Shown in pieces: positions 19,161-27,311 of a stretch of DNA of 36,035 nucleotides. The notes beneath the pieces were generated by a model. The model searched no databases. It was not told the origin of the DNA and saw nothing but the letters and a program-made list of their open reading frames with translations. This DNA comes from Acidobacteriota bacterium (GTDB lineage Bacteria > Acidobacteriota > Terriglobia > UBA7540): contig JAHEKS010000009.1 of assembly GCA_024638215.1 (NCBI GenBank), positions 1-36,035 of the forward strand, written 5' to 3'. A program made the translations under genes and the position numbers. Each line of letters starts with the position of its first letter. Within the stretch, counting starts at the first letter, position 1.

Positions 19161-19688
19161 ATGACACCTCGAACTTTGCGACTTGATTCAAGCAAGATGG
19201 GGAATGCAGGACGAATGGTGCTGGGAGCGGCGTGCGCGGCGCTGGTGTTTTTGCCGCTGTGGGCGGCGAACGCTCGCGGCGCCCAGAAAACTCCCGAGAA
19301 AATCGAGGAAATCAACAAAGAGTTTCACTTCCTGGGCCCTGAGGATACGGTCCTGATTCATGAGGAAGACGGAAAACTGAAGGGTCAAATCAACGTGTAC
19401 GCAGGCGAAGAGGAGTCGGACGACATCCTGAGCTACCTGTTCACGATCGGCACGCGCGTCAAAGACCACGTGGAATTCAAAACCTCCAAAGTCCACGAAA
19501 AGTACTTCCGCTTCTCGGGCAGCGTGGAGCGAGGCGCGGGCAAGAAAGAAGAGGACCCGGATTACCTGCGCTTGGTGGGCGCGCTCCAAATCGTTACGGT
19601 CGACGGAATGACCGGCAAAGAGACCACCGAGACCAAACAGGTGGTTTTGAAATCGCTGGGCGCGGACGAGATCGAAGACGAGGACTGA
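19161..19688 (+). CDS. Exported hypothetical protein
   Basis: Not recognised; 175 residues. A signal peptide is seen at about residues 19-40 (MVLGAACAALVFLPLWAANARG), followed by a charged, acidic and probably beta-rich domain with no cysteines (GPEDTVLIHEEDGKLKGQIN) and an acidic tail ending ADEIEDED. ATG at 19161 is the first good start; ATG at 19197 and the later Met just before the hydrophobic stretch are alternatives, and none has a clear Shine-Dalgarno. It converges with mrfB across 36 nt. Confidence 0.6.
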   Translation: MTPRTLRLDSSKMGNAGRMVLGAACAALVFLPLWAANARGAQKTPEKIEEINKEFHFLGPEDTVLIHEEDGKLKGQINVYAGEEESDDILSYLFTIGTRVKDHVEFKTSKVHEKYFRFSGSVERGAGKKEEDPDYLRLVGALQIVTVDGMTGKETTETKQVVLKSLGADEIEDED

Positions 19689-19724
19689 CCGGCGAGCGTC
19701 GAAGTTTGGCAGGGCCGTCTTGCA

Positions 19725-21017
19725 TTACGTCGATTGAACCAATGGAGCAACCCCGGCCGCTTTTTTCTTCAACCTTTCCCGCCGATACGAGACGCGCTTC
19801 AGATAACCCTTGAAATCCGGGGCCACGCGCAAGCAATCGAGGGCGGCCTCGGTAGCGGCGAGCGCGGCAGAGAAATCGCGCCGGCGATGTTCGTAGTAAA
19901 TCGCCAGCTCTTCCAGCGCGAAAATCGAAAACGGTGCTTCGCGGCGAGTGACTTCCTGCCAAAGCTTCGTCGCCTCGCCGTATTGGCGCTGCCGCTTGTG
20001 ATGCGCCGCCAGATGCCACAAGGCGCGCGTCTCGAGCGTCTCCGGCAAACCTGTTTCGAGCGCCCGCTGGCAAGCTGCCAGCGATTTCTCGGTAGCGCCG
20101 GCGCGCTCGAAGATCCGGCTGAGGCTGAAAAGGTCGGCGCCCGGGGCGAGGGTCTCCGCGCCCTGCGCGATCACTTGCGCAAGCTCCACGGTGAGGGCGG
20201 CGAGCGTGATGATGTCGAGCGCGTTGTGATAGAAAACCGGCTGCAGCCCGCGCGCGTCGCCCGTCCGCAAGTAATCGAAGTAGATGCCCGGAATCTCCGA
20301 GCCATCCACATCGCCTTCACGGCCGATTCCCAGGACTTCGGTTTCAAGATGTGTGAGCTTGCAGCTTTCCAGGCGCAGCTTCCACAGGCGCCGCGCCGGA
20401 TGCAGCACGTCGAGGTGCACCAGCCGGGTAAAGGGTGATTTCATCCGTGCGAGCGCGTAACGCGTTTCGAGCAGAGGCACATCAAAGGTCTTGCCGTTGA
20501 AGGTCACCAGGCCCTCGTAGCCTTCGAGGATTTCGGCGAGCGACGCCAGCACGGCTTTCTCTTCGGGATAATCACGCAGGAAAAATTGGCGCACCGCAAA
20601 CTGGCGCCCTTCGATGGTTCCCACGCCGATGAGGAAGGCGCAGGTGCCGGTGCCTCCGGCGAGGCCCGTGGTTTCCGTATCGAGGTAGGCGAGCCGCGCG
20701 GCGGGGGGCAGGAAGGTTCCGTTCAGGAAAATATCGAGCGGGCCAAGCTCGGCGGTGGAAATGTCGCCGATCCTCATCTTTCCGTACGGCCGTCCGAAAG
20801 GCAGCGCCTGGCGTGCGGAGAAAAATTCCCCGTGCGCGTTCGATTGCACGCTCCCATCTACATAGTGCTCAATCCCTTGGGCGACGCGCTGGGCGGGGAG
20901 TTTCTTGGGCGTTTGCTCAATGCGGCGCAGGTATTCGAGCTGGCGCGCGAGGTCGTAGTCCTGCTGCGTCTTCGAAGCGGCCTGCTTGAGGGCGCGGAGT
21001 TTTTGCTCGAGATTCAT
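19725..21017 (-). CDS. mrfB: DEDDh exonuclease with TPR region, MrfB (YprB) family
   Basis: A 430-residue nuclease. Residues about 105-290 are an RNase H-like 3'-5' exonuclease domain with Asp113 and Glu115 in YLDTETTG, Asp180 in FNGKTFDVP, and His265 and Asp269 in YHNALDIIT: the five residues of a DEDDh exonuclease. Residues about 330-410 are TPR helices. This is the architecture of Bacillus subtilis MrfB, which works with the helicase MrfA in repair of mitomycin C-type crosslinks. Here it lies 84 nt downstream of mrfA on the same strand, so both are probably one transcript. The role is by family and synteny, not shown here. Confidence 0.9.
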   Translation of the reverse strand: MNLEQKLRALKQAASKTQQDYDLARQLEYLRRIEQTPKKLPAQRVAQGIEHYVDGSVQSNAHGEFFSARQALPFGRPYGKMRIGDISTAELGPLDIFLNGTFLPPAARLAYLDTETTGLAGGTGTCAFLIGVGTIEGRQFAVRQFFLRDYPEEKAVLASLAEILEGYEGLVTFNGKTFDVPLLETRYALARMKSPFTRLVHLDVLHPARRLWKLRLESCKLTHLETEVLGIGREGDVDGSEIPGIYFDYLRTGDARGLQPVFYHNALDIITLAALTVELAQVIAQGAETLAPGADLFSLSRIFERAGATEKSLAACQRALETGLPETLETRALWHLAAHHKRQRQYGEATKLWQEVTRREAPFSIFALEELAIYYEHRRRDFSAALAATEAALDCLRVAPDFKGYLKRVSYRRERLKKKAAGVAPLVQST

Positions 21018-21101
21018 TGGGCGCTGTTTCGCGGCTTCCTCAGTGAAGAAGTAAAGTCAACGCAGCGATCACGGTCGCTGCAACCGAAACGTCCCGAATG
21101 C

Positions 21102-23552
21102 CTACGGCCTGCTGCTTTCTTCCAACCCCCTCAGAATCGCCAGCGCGACTTCCTTGCCCTTTTCCCCGATTTCGCCCGCCGGTCCGACGCACGAGGGGCA
21201 GCCCGATGAGCACGGACAATTTTCGATGAGGCGTCGCGTATTCTCAAGCAGCGTTTCGCTCAGGCGGAAGAGCGGCTCGCTGAAGCCGACGCCGCCGGGG
21301 TACTTGTCGTAGAGATAGATATTCGGCTCGAAGAGGGCAGGGGTTCGGGTTTCGGATTTCGGGGTTCGGGATTCGGGTCCGGATACGGGAAGACGCTCTG
21401 ATTGCTCCTGACTTCTGACTCCTGAGTCCTGACTTCCCTCGACTCTGTTTTCGCCGACTGAGACTCCCAGGTCGCGCGCGTCGCACATGACCAGCAGCGT
21501 GGCGATGGCCTGGAGCGCGTGCGCCAGGCCGTTCACGCCGTCCTGGCGCTCGGTGCGGCCGTAGGGAAGGCGGCCTAGAAATTCCTGCGGCAGGGTCAGC
21601 CAGTAAGCCGTGGTGTGCATTTCCTGCTCGGGCAGCACCAAGTCGCCCGAGCCCACGTTTTCGTGGGTATGGAACTTGATCTTCTTGAAGCCCACCACCT
21701 GCGTGTTGACCTGCACCTCGCCGTGATTCTTTTGTGCCGCGCCAGCCGCGGCGGAATCGAAAGTATCAATAATGGTTATCTTCGTATAGTCAATGGCATC
21801 CGTATAGTAATCGGTGTCGCAGCGGCGGACGTAGGCTTTGCGGTCGTCATAATCGAGTCGCTCGACGTGATATTGCTGGCCGTCCTGCATGTAGATGGCC
21901 TTTTCGTGCACCGTCTCGAGCGCGCTGGTGAAATCCACTTCGCCGACGATGCGCGGTTCTTCGGTGGTCTCGACGATCACGAAATTGTCGGAAGAGACGG
22001 AGCGCAGGCTGATGGCGTCGGCCGGGTAGCTCTCCGAAACCCAGTGCCAGCCGTCGGCGGAGCGGTGAAGGAAGCCGACCTCCTGCAAATGCTCGCAAAG
22101 CTGGAGGAGGTCGAGGGAACCGAAGTGTTCCTCCTCCTTGAGCGGCAGCTCGAACGCGGCGCACTTGAGGTGGTTGAGCAGAATTTGGAGATTGTCGGGA
22201 TTGATCAGCCCGTGTTCGGGCGAGCGCGAGAAGAAGTATTCGGGATTCTGCACTATGAACTGGTCGAGCGGAGCGCTGGAAGCGACAAGCATCGCGGCCG
22301 AGGTTCCCTTGCGGCGTCCGGCGCGGCCGGCACGCTGCCAGGTGGAAGCAATGGTGCCCGGGTAGCCGGCCAGCACGGCGACGTCGAGCGAGCCGATGTC
22401 AATGCCGAGTTCGAGCGCGTTCGTCGCCACCACGCCGCGCAGGCGCCCGTCGCGCAGGTCGCGCTCGATTTCGCGCCGTTCGAGCGGAAGATAGCCGCCG
22501 CGATAGCCGCGCACCGCGTCGGGCCCGATGGGCAGCCGCGCAAAATCCTCTTTCAGATAGGTCACCAGGATTTCCGTCGCCAGGCGCGAGTTGGCAAAGA
22601 CGATGGTTTCCAGGCCGCGTTCCAGGAACGTCCGCGCCACACGCCGCGTTTCGTTCAAATAGGACCGGCGGATGCCGAGCTGGGGATTCACCACGGGTGG
22701 GTTGTAGAAGACGAAGAATTTCTCCGCCGCCGGCGCGCCGTTTTCTTCGACCAGTTCGACATCTTCCTCGATCAGCCGGGCCGCCAGCTCGGCGGGATTG
22801 GCAATCGTCGCCGAGGTGCAGATGAACTGCGGCTTCGCGCCGTAGAACTTTGCGATGCGCTTCAGCCGGCGCAACACGTTTGCCAAGTGGCTGCCGAAAA
22901 CACCGCGGTAGGTGTGCAGCTCGTCAATCACCACGTAGCGCAGGTTCTCAAACAGGCGTTCCCACTTGGTGTGGTGCGGAAGGATGCCGGCATGCAGCAT
23001 ATCGGGATTGGTGATCACCAGGTTCCCGCGCGAGCGGATGGCGCGGCGCGCGTCCTGGGGCGTATCGCCGTCGTAGGTGAAGGTGCGGATTTCGTCGCCG
23101 AGCTTTTCCGTCCAGCGGTTGAGCTCCGTCAACTGGTCCTGCGAGAGCGCCTTGGTGGGGAAGAGGTACATCGCCCGCGCGTCGGGATTTTCGACCAGGG
23201 CCGTGAGGATGGGCAGGTTGTAGCACAGCGTTTTGCCCGAGGCGGTGGGCGTGACGACCACGAAATTCTTGCCCGCGCGCGCCAGCTCCGCCGAGACCCT
23301 CTGGTGCGAATAGAGACTGGCCATGCCGCGCTCTTTCAGGATTTCCGCCAGGCGGGGCGGCAGAAAATCCGGCAGCGGAACGAGCTTGGCTTCGCGGGCA
23401 GGGAAGTGCTTGAGGGCCGTGACGCCGCCGAGCGCCGGAATCCCGCCCCGGCTGAACTTCTGCTGAATTTCTTCCAGCGCGTCCTGCACGGTGGCCAGTT
23501 CGCGGCTGCCGAGCGCCCCCAAGGTCGTGATAGCTTGCGATTGATTTTTCAA
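21102..23552 (-). CDS. mrfA: DEAD/DEAH-box helicase with DUF1998-type zinc domain, MrfA (YprA) family
   Basis: An 816-residue DNA helicase. Motif I is TPTASGKT (Lys107), motif II is VIDELH (Asp210-His213), with SAT, then 'TNALELGIDIG' and motif VI QRAGRAGRR (about 405-413). The C-terminal zinc-binding part has a cysteine cluster, CPCSSGCPSC (about 778-787), that matches the four cysteines of Bacillus MrfA. It starts at TTG 23552 with AGGAG 6 nt upstream and a TACAAT -10 at 23577-23572. It is longer than Bacillus MrfA; part of the excess is a repeat-encoded insertion at about residues 704-738 (21340-21438). mrfB follows. It is divergent from the kinase gene. Confidence 0.92.
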   Translation of the reverse strand: MKNQSQAITTLGALGSRELATVQDALEEIQQKFSRGGIPALGGVTALKHFPAREAKLVPLPDFLPPRLAEILKERGMASLYSHQRVSAELARAGKNFVVVTPTASGKTLCYNLPILTALVENPDARAMYLFPTKALSQDQLTELNRWTEKLGDEIRTFTYDGDTPQDARRAIRSRGNLVITNPDMLHAGILPHHTKWERLFENLRYVVIDELHTYRGVFGSHLANVLRRLKRIAKFYGAKPQFICTSATIANPAELAARLIEEDVELVEENGAPAAEKFFVFYNPPVVNPQLGIRRSYLNETRRVARTFLERGLETIVFANSRLATEILVTYLKEDFARLPIGPDAVRGYRGGYLPLERREIERDLRDGRLRGVVATNALELGIDIGSLDVAVLAGYPGTIASTWQRAGRAGRRKGTSAAMLVASSAPLDQFIVQNPEYFFSRSPEHGLINPDNLQILLNHLKCAAFELPLKEEEHFGSLDLLQLCEHLQEVGFLHRSADGWHWVSESYPADAISLRSVSSDNFVIVETTEEPRIVGEVDFTSALETVHEKAIYMQDGQQYHVERLDYDDRKAYVRRCDTDYYTDAIDYTKITIIDTFDSAAAGAAQKNHGEVQVNTQVVGFKKIKFHTHENVGSGDLVLPEQEMHTTAYWLTLPQEFLGRLPYGRTERQDGVNGLAHALQAIATLLVMCDARDLGVSVGENRVEGSQDSGVRSQEQSERLPVSGPESRTPKSETRTPALFEPNIYLYDKYPGGVGFSEPLFRLSETLLENTRRLIENCPCSSGCPSCVGPAGEIGEKGKEVALAILRGLEESSRP
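21340..21438 (-). repeat. Two-module tandem repeat inserted in frame within mrfA
   Basis: Reading the minus strand, module A (21438-21404) consists of GTCAGGA, GTCAGAA and similar words. After about 12-15 nt comes module B (21388-21340) with CCCGAAT, CCCGAAC, CCGAAAT-type words. It encodes SGVRSQEQSERLPVSGPESR and SETRTP, matching the linker in nrdJ in composition and frame. It lies in the C-terminal zinc domain of the helicase, outside its ATPase motifs. Confidence 0.82.
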
Positions 23553-23571
23553 GTCCGCTCCTGCACCTGAT

Positions 23572-23577
23572 ATTGTA
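23572..23577 (-). promoter_or_regulatory. -10 box of mrfA
   Basis: TACAAT on the minus strand at 23577-23572, about 20 nt before the TTG start of mrfA. No clear -35 is visible (ATCACG 17 nt upstream). Confidence 0.4.
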
Positions 23578-23630
23578 CGACAGCCGAGAATCAGCGTGAT
23601 ACGAGCTGGCGGTGTGATCCTTTCTTCCGG

Positions 23631-23656
23631 CTTCTGGCTCCTGACTTCTGGCTTCT
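23631..23656 (-). repeat. Short word-repeat patch in the mrfA-kinase divergent region
   Basis: CTTCTGGCTCCTGACTTCTG and the following GCTTCT form a tract of related 7-9-mers. On the minus strand these are AGAAGCCAGAAGTCAGGAG-type words, the same family as module A in nrdJ and mrfA. Confidence 0.65.
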
Positions 23657-23745
23657 ACGCGATATTCGCTTTTTCTTCGCTCATGCTAGCACAGCGCGTC
23701 GGCCTTCCCAAGGGAATTGTTGGCGGGCTGTTCTTGCGCATTCGA

Positions 23746-23774
23746 TTGGACAAGAGCGCGAGGAAGGATATAAT
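23746..23774 (+). promoter_or_regulatory. Promoter giving a nearly leaderless kinase mRNA
   Basis: A perfect -10 TATAAT (23769-23774) and TTGGAC (23746-23751) with a 17-nt spacer. A start about 7 nt downstream would fall at 23780-23782, only 4-6 nt before the ATG at 23786. No Shine-Dalgarno fits that leader. Confidence 0.65.
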
Positions 23775-23785
23775 GCTAACGTCGA

Positions 23786-26530
23786 ATGGGGCTTGAACCC
23801 GGTAAAAAACTTGGGCCGTATGAGATTCTCGCGCCGCTGGGCGCGGGTGGGATGGGCGAGGTGTACCGCGCCCGCGACACGCGGCTGGACCGCGACGTCG
23901 CCGTCAAAGTTCTTCCCGCGCACCTGGCGAACGACCCGCAGCTCAAGCAGCGCTTCGAGCGCGAAGCGCGTACCGTCTCTTCGCTGAATCATCCACACAT
24001 TTGCACGCTCTACGACATCGGGCGCGAAGGCGATACCGACTTCCTGGTGATGGAATACCTGGAGGGCGAAACGCTTCTCAAGCGCCTGGAGCGCGGCCCG
24101 CTTGCGGGCGAGCAACTGCTGCGGACCGCGATCGAGATTTCCGACGCCCTCGACAAGGCGCACCGCCGCGGTGTGACTCATCGCGACCTGAAGCCCGGGA
24201 ACATCATGCTGACCCCGCATGGCGGAGCCAAGGTGCTCGATTTTGGCCTCGCCAAAACGGTGGGGCCGGTCCCGCCCGGCTCCTCTGCTTCGGGGAGAGC
24301 GACGCCGGCCCGGCCGATGGAGGGCATGACGGCTTCGCCCACGATGTCAGCCCCGCTCACCACCGCGGGGTCGGTGGTGGGCACCTATCAATATATGTCT
24401 CCGGAGCAGTTGGAAGGCCGCGAAGCTGACGCGCGCTCCGATATCTTCTCCTTCGGCGCGGTGCTTTACGAAATGGCGACCGCGAAACGCGCCTTTGCGG
24501 GGAAGAGCCGCTACAGCGTGGCTTCGGCCATCCTTGAAAAAGATCCGGATCCCATCCGTTCCGTCGCGCCCACGGCGCCACCCGCCCTCGAACGCGTAGT
24601 GAGCCGCTGCCTGGCCAAAGATCCCGAAAACCGTTGGCAAACGGCTCGCGATGTGACCGTCGAACTCGAGATGATTTCCGAAGGCGATGTGGGGGTGGAT
24701 TTGAAACCCGCCCCCGCCGAGACGGTCGGCGATCATAGATCGCCGCTAAAGAGAATGCTGCCGTGGGGCGTGGCCGCGATCAGCTTCCTTGCTCTCATAG
24801 CGCTTGCTGCAGTTTTCTTCTTGTGGCCCTCGGCGCCACCTCAGCCCGTTCGTTCCCTGATTTTGCAGCCGGACAAGACACTGTTCGCTTTTGATGGGAG
24901 TGAAGGTGGCCCGGTGCTCTCACCCGACGGCACGCGCCTGGTTTTCCCCGCCAACGATGCGAGCGGCAAGGAAGCGCTCTGGGTGCGGCCGCTCGATTCG
25001 CTTTCCTCCCAGCGCCTGGACGGGACAGACGGCGCAACGTTTCCTTTCTGGTCGCCGGATAATCGCCATATCGCCTTTTTCCAGGACGGCAAGCTCAAAA
25101 AGATTGACGTCACGGGCGGGCCCGCCGTAACCCTTTGCGACGTGGGCGATGCGCGGGGCGGGGCATGGAGCCGGAACGACGTTATCGTTTTCGCGCCCGG
25201 AAGTCTGAGCAGCGGCCTTTCGCGTGTGGATGCGGCGGGCGGAGCGCCCACTCCTATTCCGACTCACAAGGGAACGGGCTCGGCTTTCAGCAATCGCTGG
25301 CCGAAGTTTCTCCCCGACGGGAAACACTTTTTGTATCTGAGCGGCGACCTGACCGCCGTCGGCACCTCAAAGCTGGGGATTTATGTCGGCGAGTTGGGGT
25401 CGGACGAGCAGCAGTTTCTGGTTCAGGCCGATTCCAACGCGCTTTACGCCCCGCCCGGCTATTTGCTCTATCTTCGAGGCAGCACCCTGATGGCGCAGCC
25501 GTTCGATGCGGGCAGCCAGAAACTGAAGGGCGAAGCCTTCCCCGTTGCCGAGCAGGTTGATTCCCCACAACTCTTCCGCCTCGGGTATTTCGCGGTTTCG
25601 CAAACGGGGATGATGGTTTATCAGACTGGCGGGGCCGCCAGCAGCGGCCAATTCGTCTGGTTCGATTCCGACGGCAAGCCCGGCACGACGGTCAGCGAGC
25701 CGGGAGCCGAGGGAGAGCCGGAACTTTCTCCCGATGGACGCAGGCTGGCTTACCAGTTGTCGGAATCGGGTGGAAAGAGTGCCGACATCTGGATTTTGGA
25801 CCTTGAGCGAGGCGTTCGCACACGATTCACATTTGGGCCCGAGGTCGCCGACACGCCCGTCTGGTCTCCGGACGGCTCTCGCATCGCCTACGATTTGATT
25901 CAGAAGGGAAGAGGCGACATTTACGTCAAGAATTCCTCCGGCGCAGGCAGTGCGGAACTGCTGTATCAATCCGAAGCGAATAAGACCCCTGTGGACTGGT
26001 CCCGCGACGGCCGGTATATTCTCTTTGATTCTTTGGACCCACAGGGAAAGACCAAGTATGACATCTGGGTTCTGCCAATGTTCGGGGACCGCAAACCCTT
26101 CCCCTTTATTCACTCGGAGTTCGAGGAACCGGAAGCCATGTTCTCGCCGGACACTCACTGGGTAGCTTTCGAATCGAATGAATCTGGAAACTACGAAATC
26201 TATCTCTCTCCCTTTCCGGCCGGCGGCGGGAAATGGCAGGTCTCGCAGGGCGGCGGCGTGCAGCCCATCTGGAATCGCGACGGGCGCACCCTCTATTACA
26301 TTGCGCCGGGCGGCAAGCTGATGGCCGTGAGCATCGAGGAGAAAGGGTCGGCAGTTGAAATTGGCACGCCACGCATGCTTTTCCAGACCACCCTTGCAGA
26401 CGCCGGACCCTTTGGCCGCGCCTACTCCGTCACGCCGGACGGCAAGCGCTTCCTGGTGGAAAAACAGGAGCGGGGTACGGCGCCGCCGCTCACCCTGGTC
26501 GCCAACTGGACCTCGGGGCTCAAGAAATAG
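23786..26530 (+). CDS. Transmembrane Ser/Thr protein kinase with C-terminal TolB-like beta-propeller
   Basis: A 914-residue sensor kinase. Residues about 10-290 are a Hanks-type kinase: glycine loop LGAGGMGEVY, Lys41 in VAVKVL, catalytic HRDLKPGN (Asp134), DFG (Asp152) and YMSPEQ. The activation segment between DFG and SPE is long (about 55 residues) and rich in Ser, Thr and Pro, possibly an autophosphorylation target. One membrane helix lies at about 325-348. Residues about 370-905 are TolB/WD40-like blades with repeated LSPDG(T/R)RL and W(S/T)PDGSRI motifs, expected outside the membrane. This layout is common in Acidobacteriota. The apparent mRNA is nearly leaderless. It diverges from mrfA. 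The ligand and targets are unknown. Confidence 0.93.
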   Translation: MGLEPGKKLGPYEILAPLGAGGMGEVYRARDTRLDRDVAVKVLPAHLANDPQLKQRFEREARTVSSLNHPHICTLYDIGREGDTDFLVMEYLEGETLLKRLERGPLAGEQLLRTAIEISDALDKAHRRGVTHRDLKPGNIMLTPHGGAKVLDFGLAKTVGPVPPGSSASGRATPARPMEGMTASPTMSAPLTTAGSVVGTYQYMSPEQLEGREADARSDIFSFGAVLYEMATAKRAFAGKSRYSVASAILEKDPDPIRSVAPTAPPALERVVSRCLAKDPENRWQTARDVTVELEMISEGDVGVDLKPAPAETVGDHRSPLKRMLPWGVAAISFLALIALAAVFFLWPSAPPQPVRSLILQPDKTLFAFDGSEGGPVLSPDGTRLVFPANDASGKEALWVRPLDSLSSQRLDGTDGATFPFWSPDNRHIAFFQDGKLKKIDVTGGPAVTLCDVGDARGGAWSRNDVIVFAPGSLSSGLSRVDAAGGAPTPIPTHKGTGSAFSNRWPKFLPDGKHFLYLSGDLTAVGTSKLGIYVGELGSDEQQFLVQADSNALYAPPGYLLYLRGSTLMAQPFDAGSQKLKGEAFPVAEQVDSPQLFRLGYFAVSQTGMMVYQTGGAASSGQFVWFDSDGKPGTTVSEPGAEGEPELSPDGRRLAYQLSESGGKSADIWILDLERGVRTRFTFGPEVADTPVWSPDGSRIAYDLIQKGRGDIYVKNSSGAGSAELLYQSEANKTPVDWSRDGRYILFDSLDPQGKTKYDIWVLPMFGDRKPFPFIHSEFEEPEAMFSPDTHWVAFESNESGNYEIYLSPFPAGGGKWQVSQGGGVQPIWNRDGRTLYYIAPGGKLMAVSIEEKGSAVEIGTPRMLFQTTLADAGPFGRAYSVTPDGKRFLVEKQERGTAPPLTLVANWTSGLKK

Positions 26531-26604
26531 ACCTTCCAAGCATTTTTCCCTGCCGCGACCATGCGCCTTCATATTTCGCTTGACGGTGAGGGCCGAATGT
26601 GATA

Positions 26605-26620
26605 GCCTACTATAGTAGGC
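26605..26620. promoter_or_regulatory. Perfect 16-nt palindrome GCCTACTATAGTAGGC
   Basis: A perfect palindrome 75 nt after the kinase stop, with TATAG at its centre. No well-supported gene follows for about 300 nt on the plus strand. It may be an operator for an unseen transcript or a terminator stem without a T-run. Confidence 0.5.
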
Positions 26621-26759
26621 GATATATGCGAAGCAAGCAGGAGAAGAACCGGCCGGCTGCCGCGCGGCGGCGGATCAGGAGCCGCGCACACTCGTCGCCT
26701 TCAGGCGCGGCCCGAAGAAAAAGCGAATGTGCTGCGGAAAACAGGAGGATTTCCGGGGC

Positions 26760-26895
26760 CCGAATTACAAAAACGAAGCCCGAATGTTATTGAAAACACA
26801 GGGGAGGCTTCCAAAAACGAACCCAAAACGAACCCGTAACGAAGCCCGACCGAAGCCAGTTTTCGGGCGAACGAAGCCGCGCTTCGACGAGGTGT
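26760..26895 (+). repeat. Degenerate CGAANCC/ACGAACCC tandem repeat patch
   Basis: Between 26760 and 26895 the sequence is dominated by variants of ACGAACCC and ACGAAGCCC (such as AACGAACCCAAAACGAACCC). It fills most of the 385-nt gap (26531-26915) between the kinase and the receiver gene. Open frames through it are repetitive and not convincing genes. The theme resembles module B of the in-frame repeats. Confidence 0.65.
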
Positions 26896-26915
26896 CAAAG
26901 CGTTGGCTGCGCCGC

Positions 26916-27299
26916 TTACGCGGCGACCGGGTGGACGTGGCTTTCGATCTCGCGCAGCAGGAAGGGCGCGGGAACCGGCATTTCGAGATAATCGAGCGCG
27001 CCCAGTTGCATGGCTTCCAGGTAGGCGCTCATCTCCAGGCAGCGGGTGACCACCAGCACGGGCGTGTGCCGATTCATCTCGGTGGCTTGCTTCACGACCT
27101 CCTGGCCCGCGAAGTTCGGGCCGCCCTGATCCACCAGGACGAAATCGTAGCGCCCGGTCGAAGCACGCGCCGCGCCTTCCACGTAGGAATTGCAGGCGTC
27201 CACTTCGTAGCCTTCGTGCTCAAGAATCGCGCTGCACCAGCGCAGGTCTTCCAGGTTGTCGTCGACGATGAGGATTCTTGACGTGAATTCCGGGCCCAT
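26916..27299 (-). CDS. Stand-alone response-regulator receiver domain (CheY-like), lysine missing
   Basis: A 127-residue single receiver domain. It has the acidic pair Asp13-Asp14 in LIVDDN, the phosphoacceptor Asp57 in DFVLVDQGG, and Thr85 in VLVVTR. The conserved Lys-Pro of receivers is replaced by Met107-Pro108 (YLEMPVPAPF), so it may phosphorylate poorly or act without phosphorylation. No output domain follows. The ATG at 27299 has GGAGGAGGAACC directly upstream; in-frame sequence further upstream is not needed. It is probably a partner or regulator in a phosphorelay, but no histidine kinase is nearby. It could relate to the Ser/Thr kinase upstream, which is unproven. Confidence 0.88.
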   Translation of the reverse strand: MGPEFTSRILIVDDNLEDLRWCSAILEHEGYEVDACNSYVEGAARASTGRYDFVLVDQGGPNFAGQEVVKQATEMNRHTPVLVVTRCLEMSAYLEAMQLGALDYLEMPVPAPFLLREIESHVHPVAA

Positions 27300-27311
27300 G
27301 GTTCCTCCTCC

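Noticed and set aside
21615-23570. A 651-codon plus-strand open frame opposite mrfA
   Set aside because: It is antisense to a helicase with intact motifs; its translation has no family features and results from the high-GC codon pattern.
26727-27281. A plus-strand frame through the repeat patch and across the receiver gene
   Set aside because: Its first third is encoded by tandem ACGAACCC words and the rest is antisense to the receiver domain; no family match.
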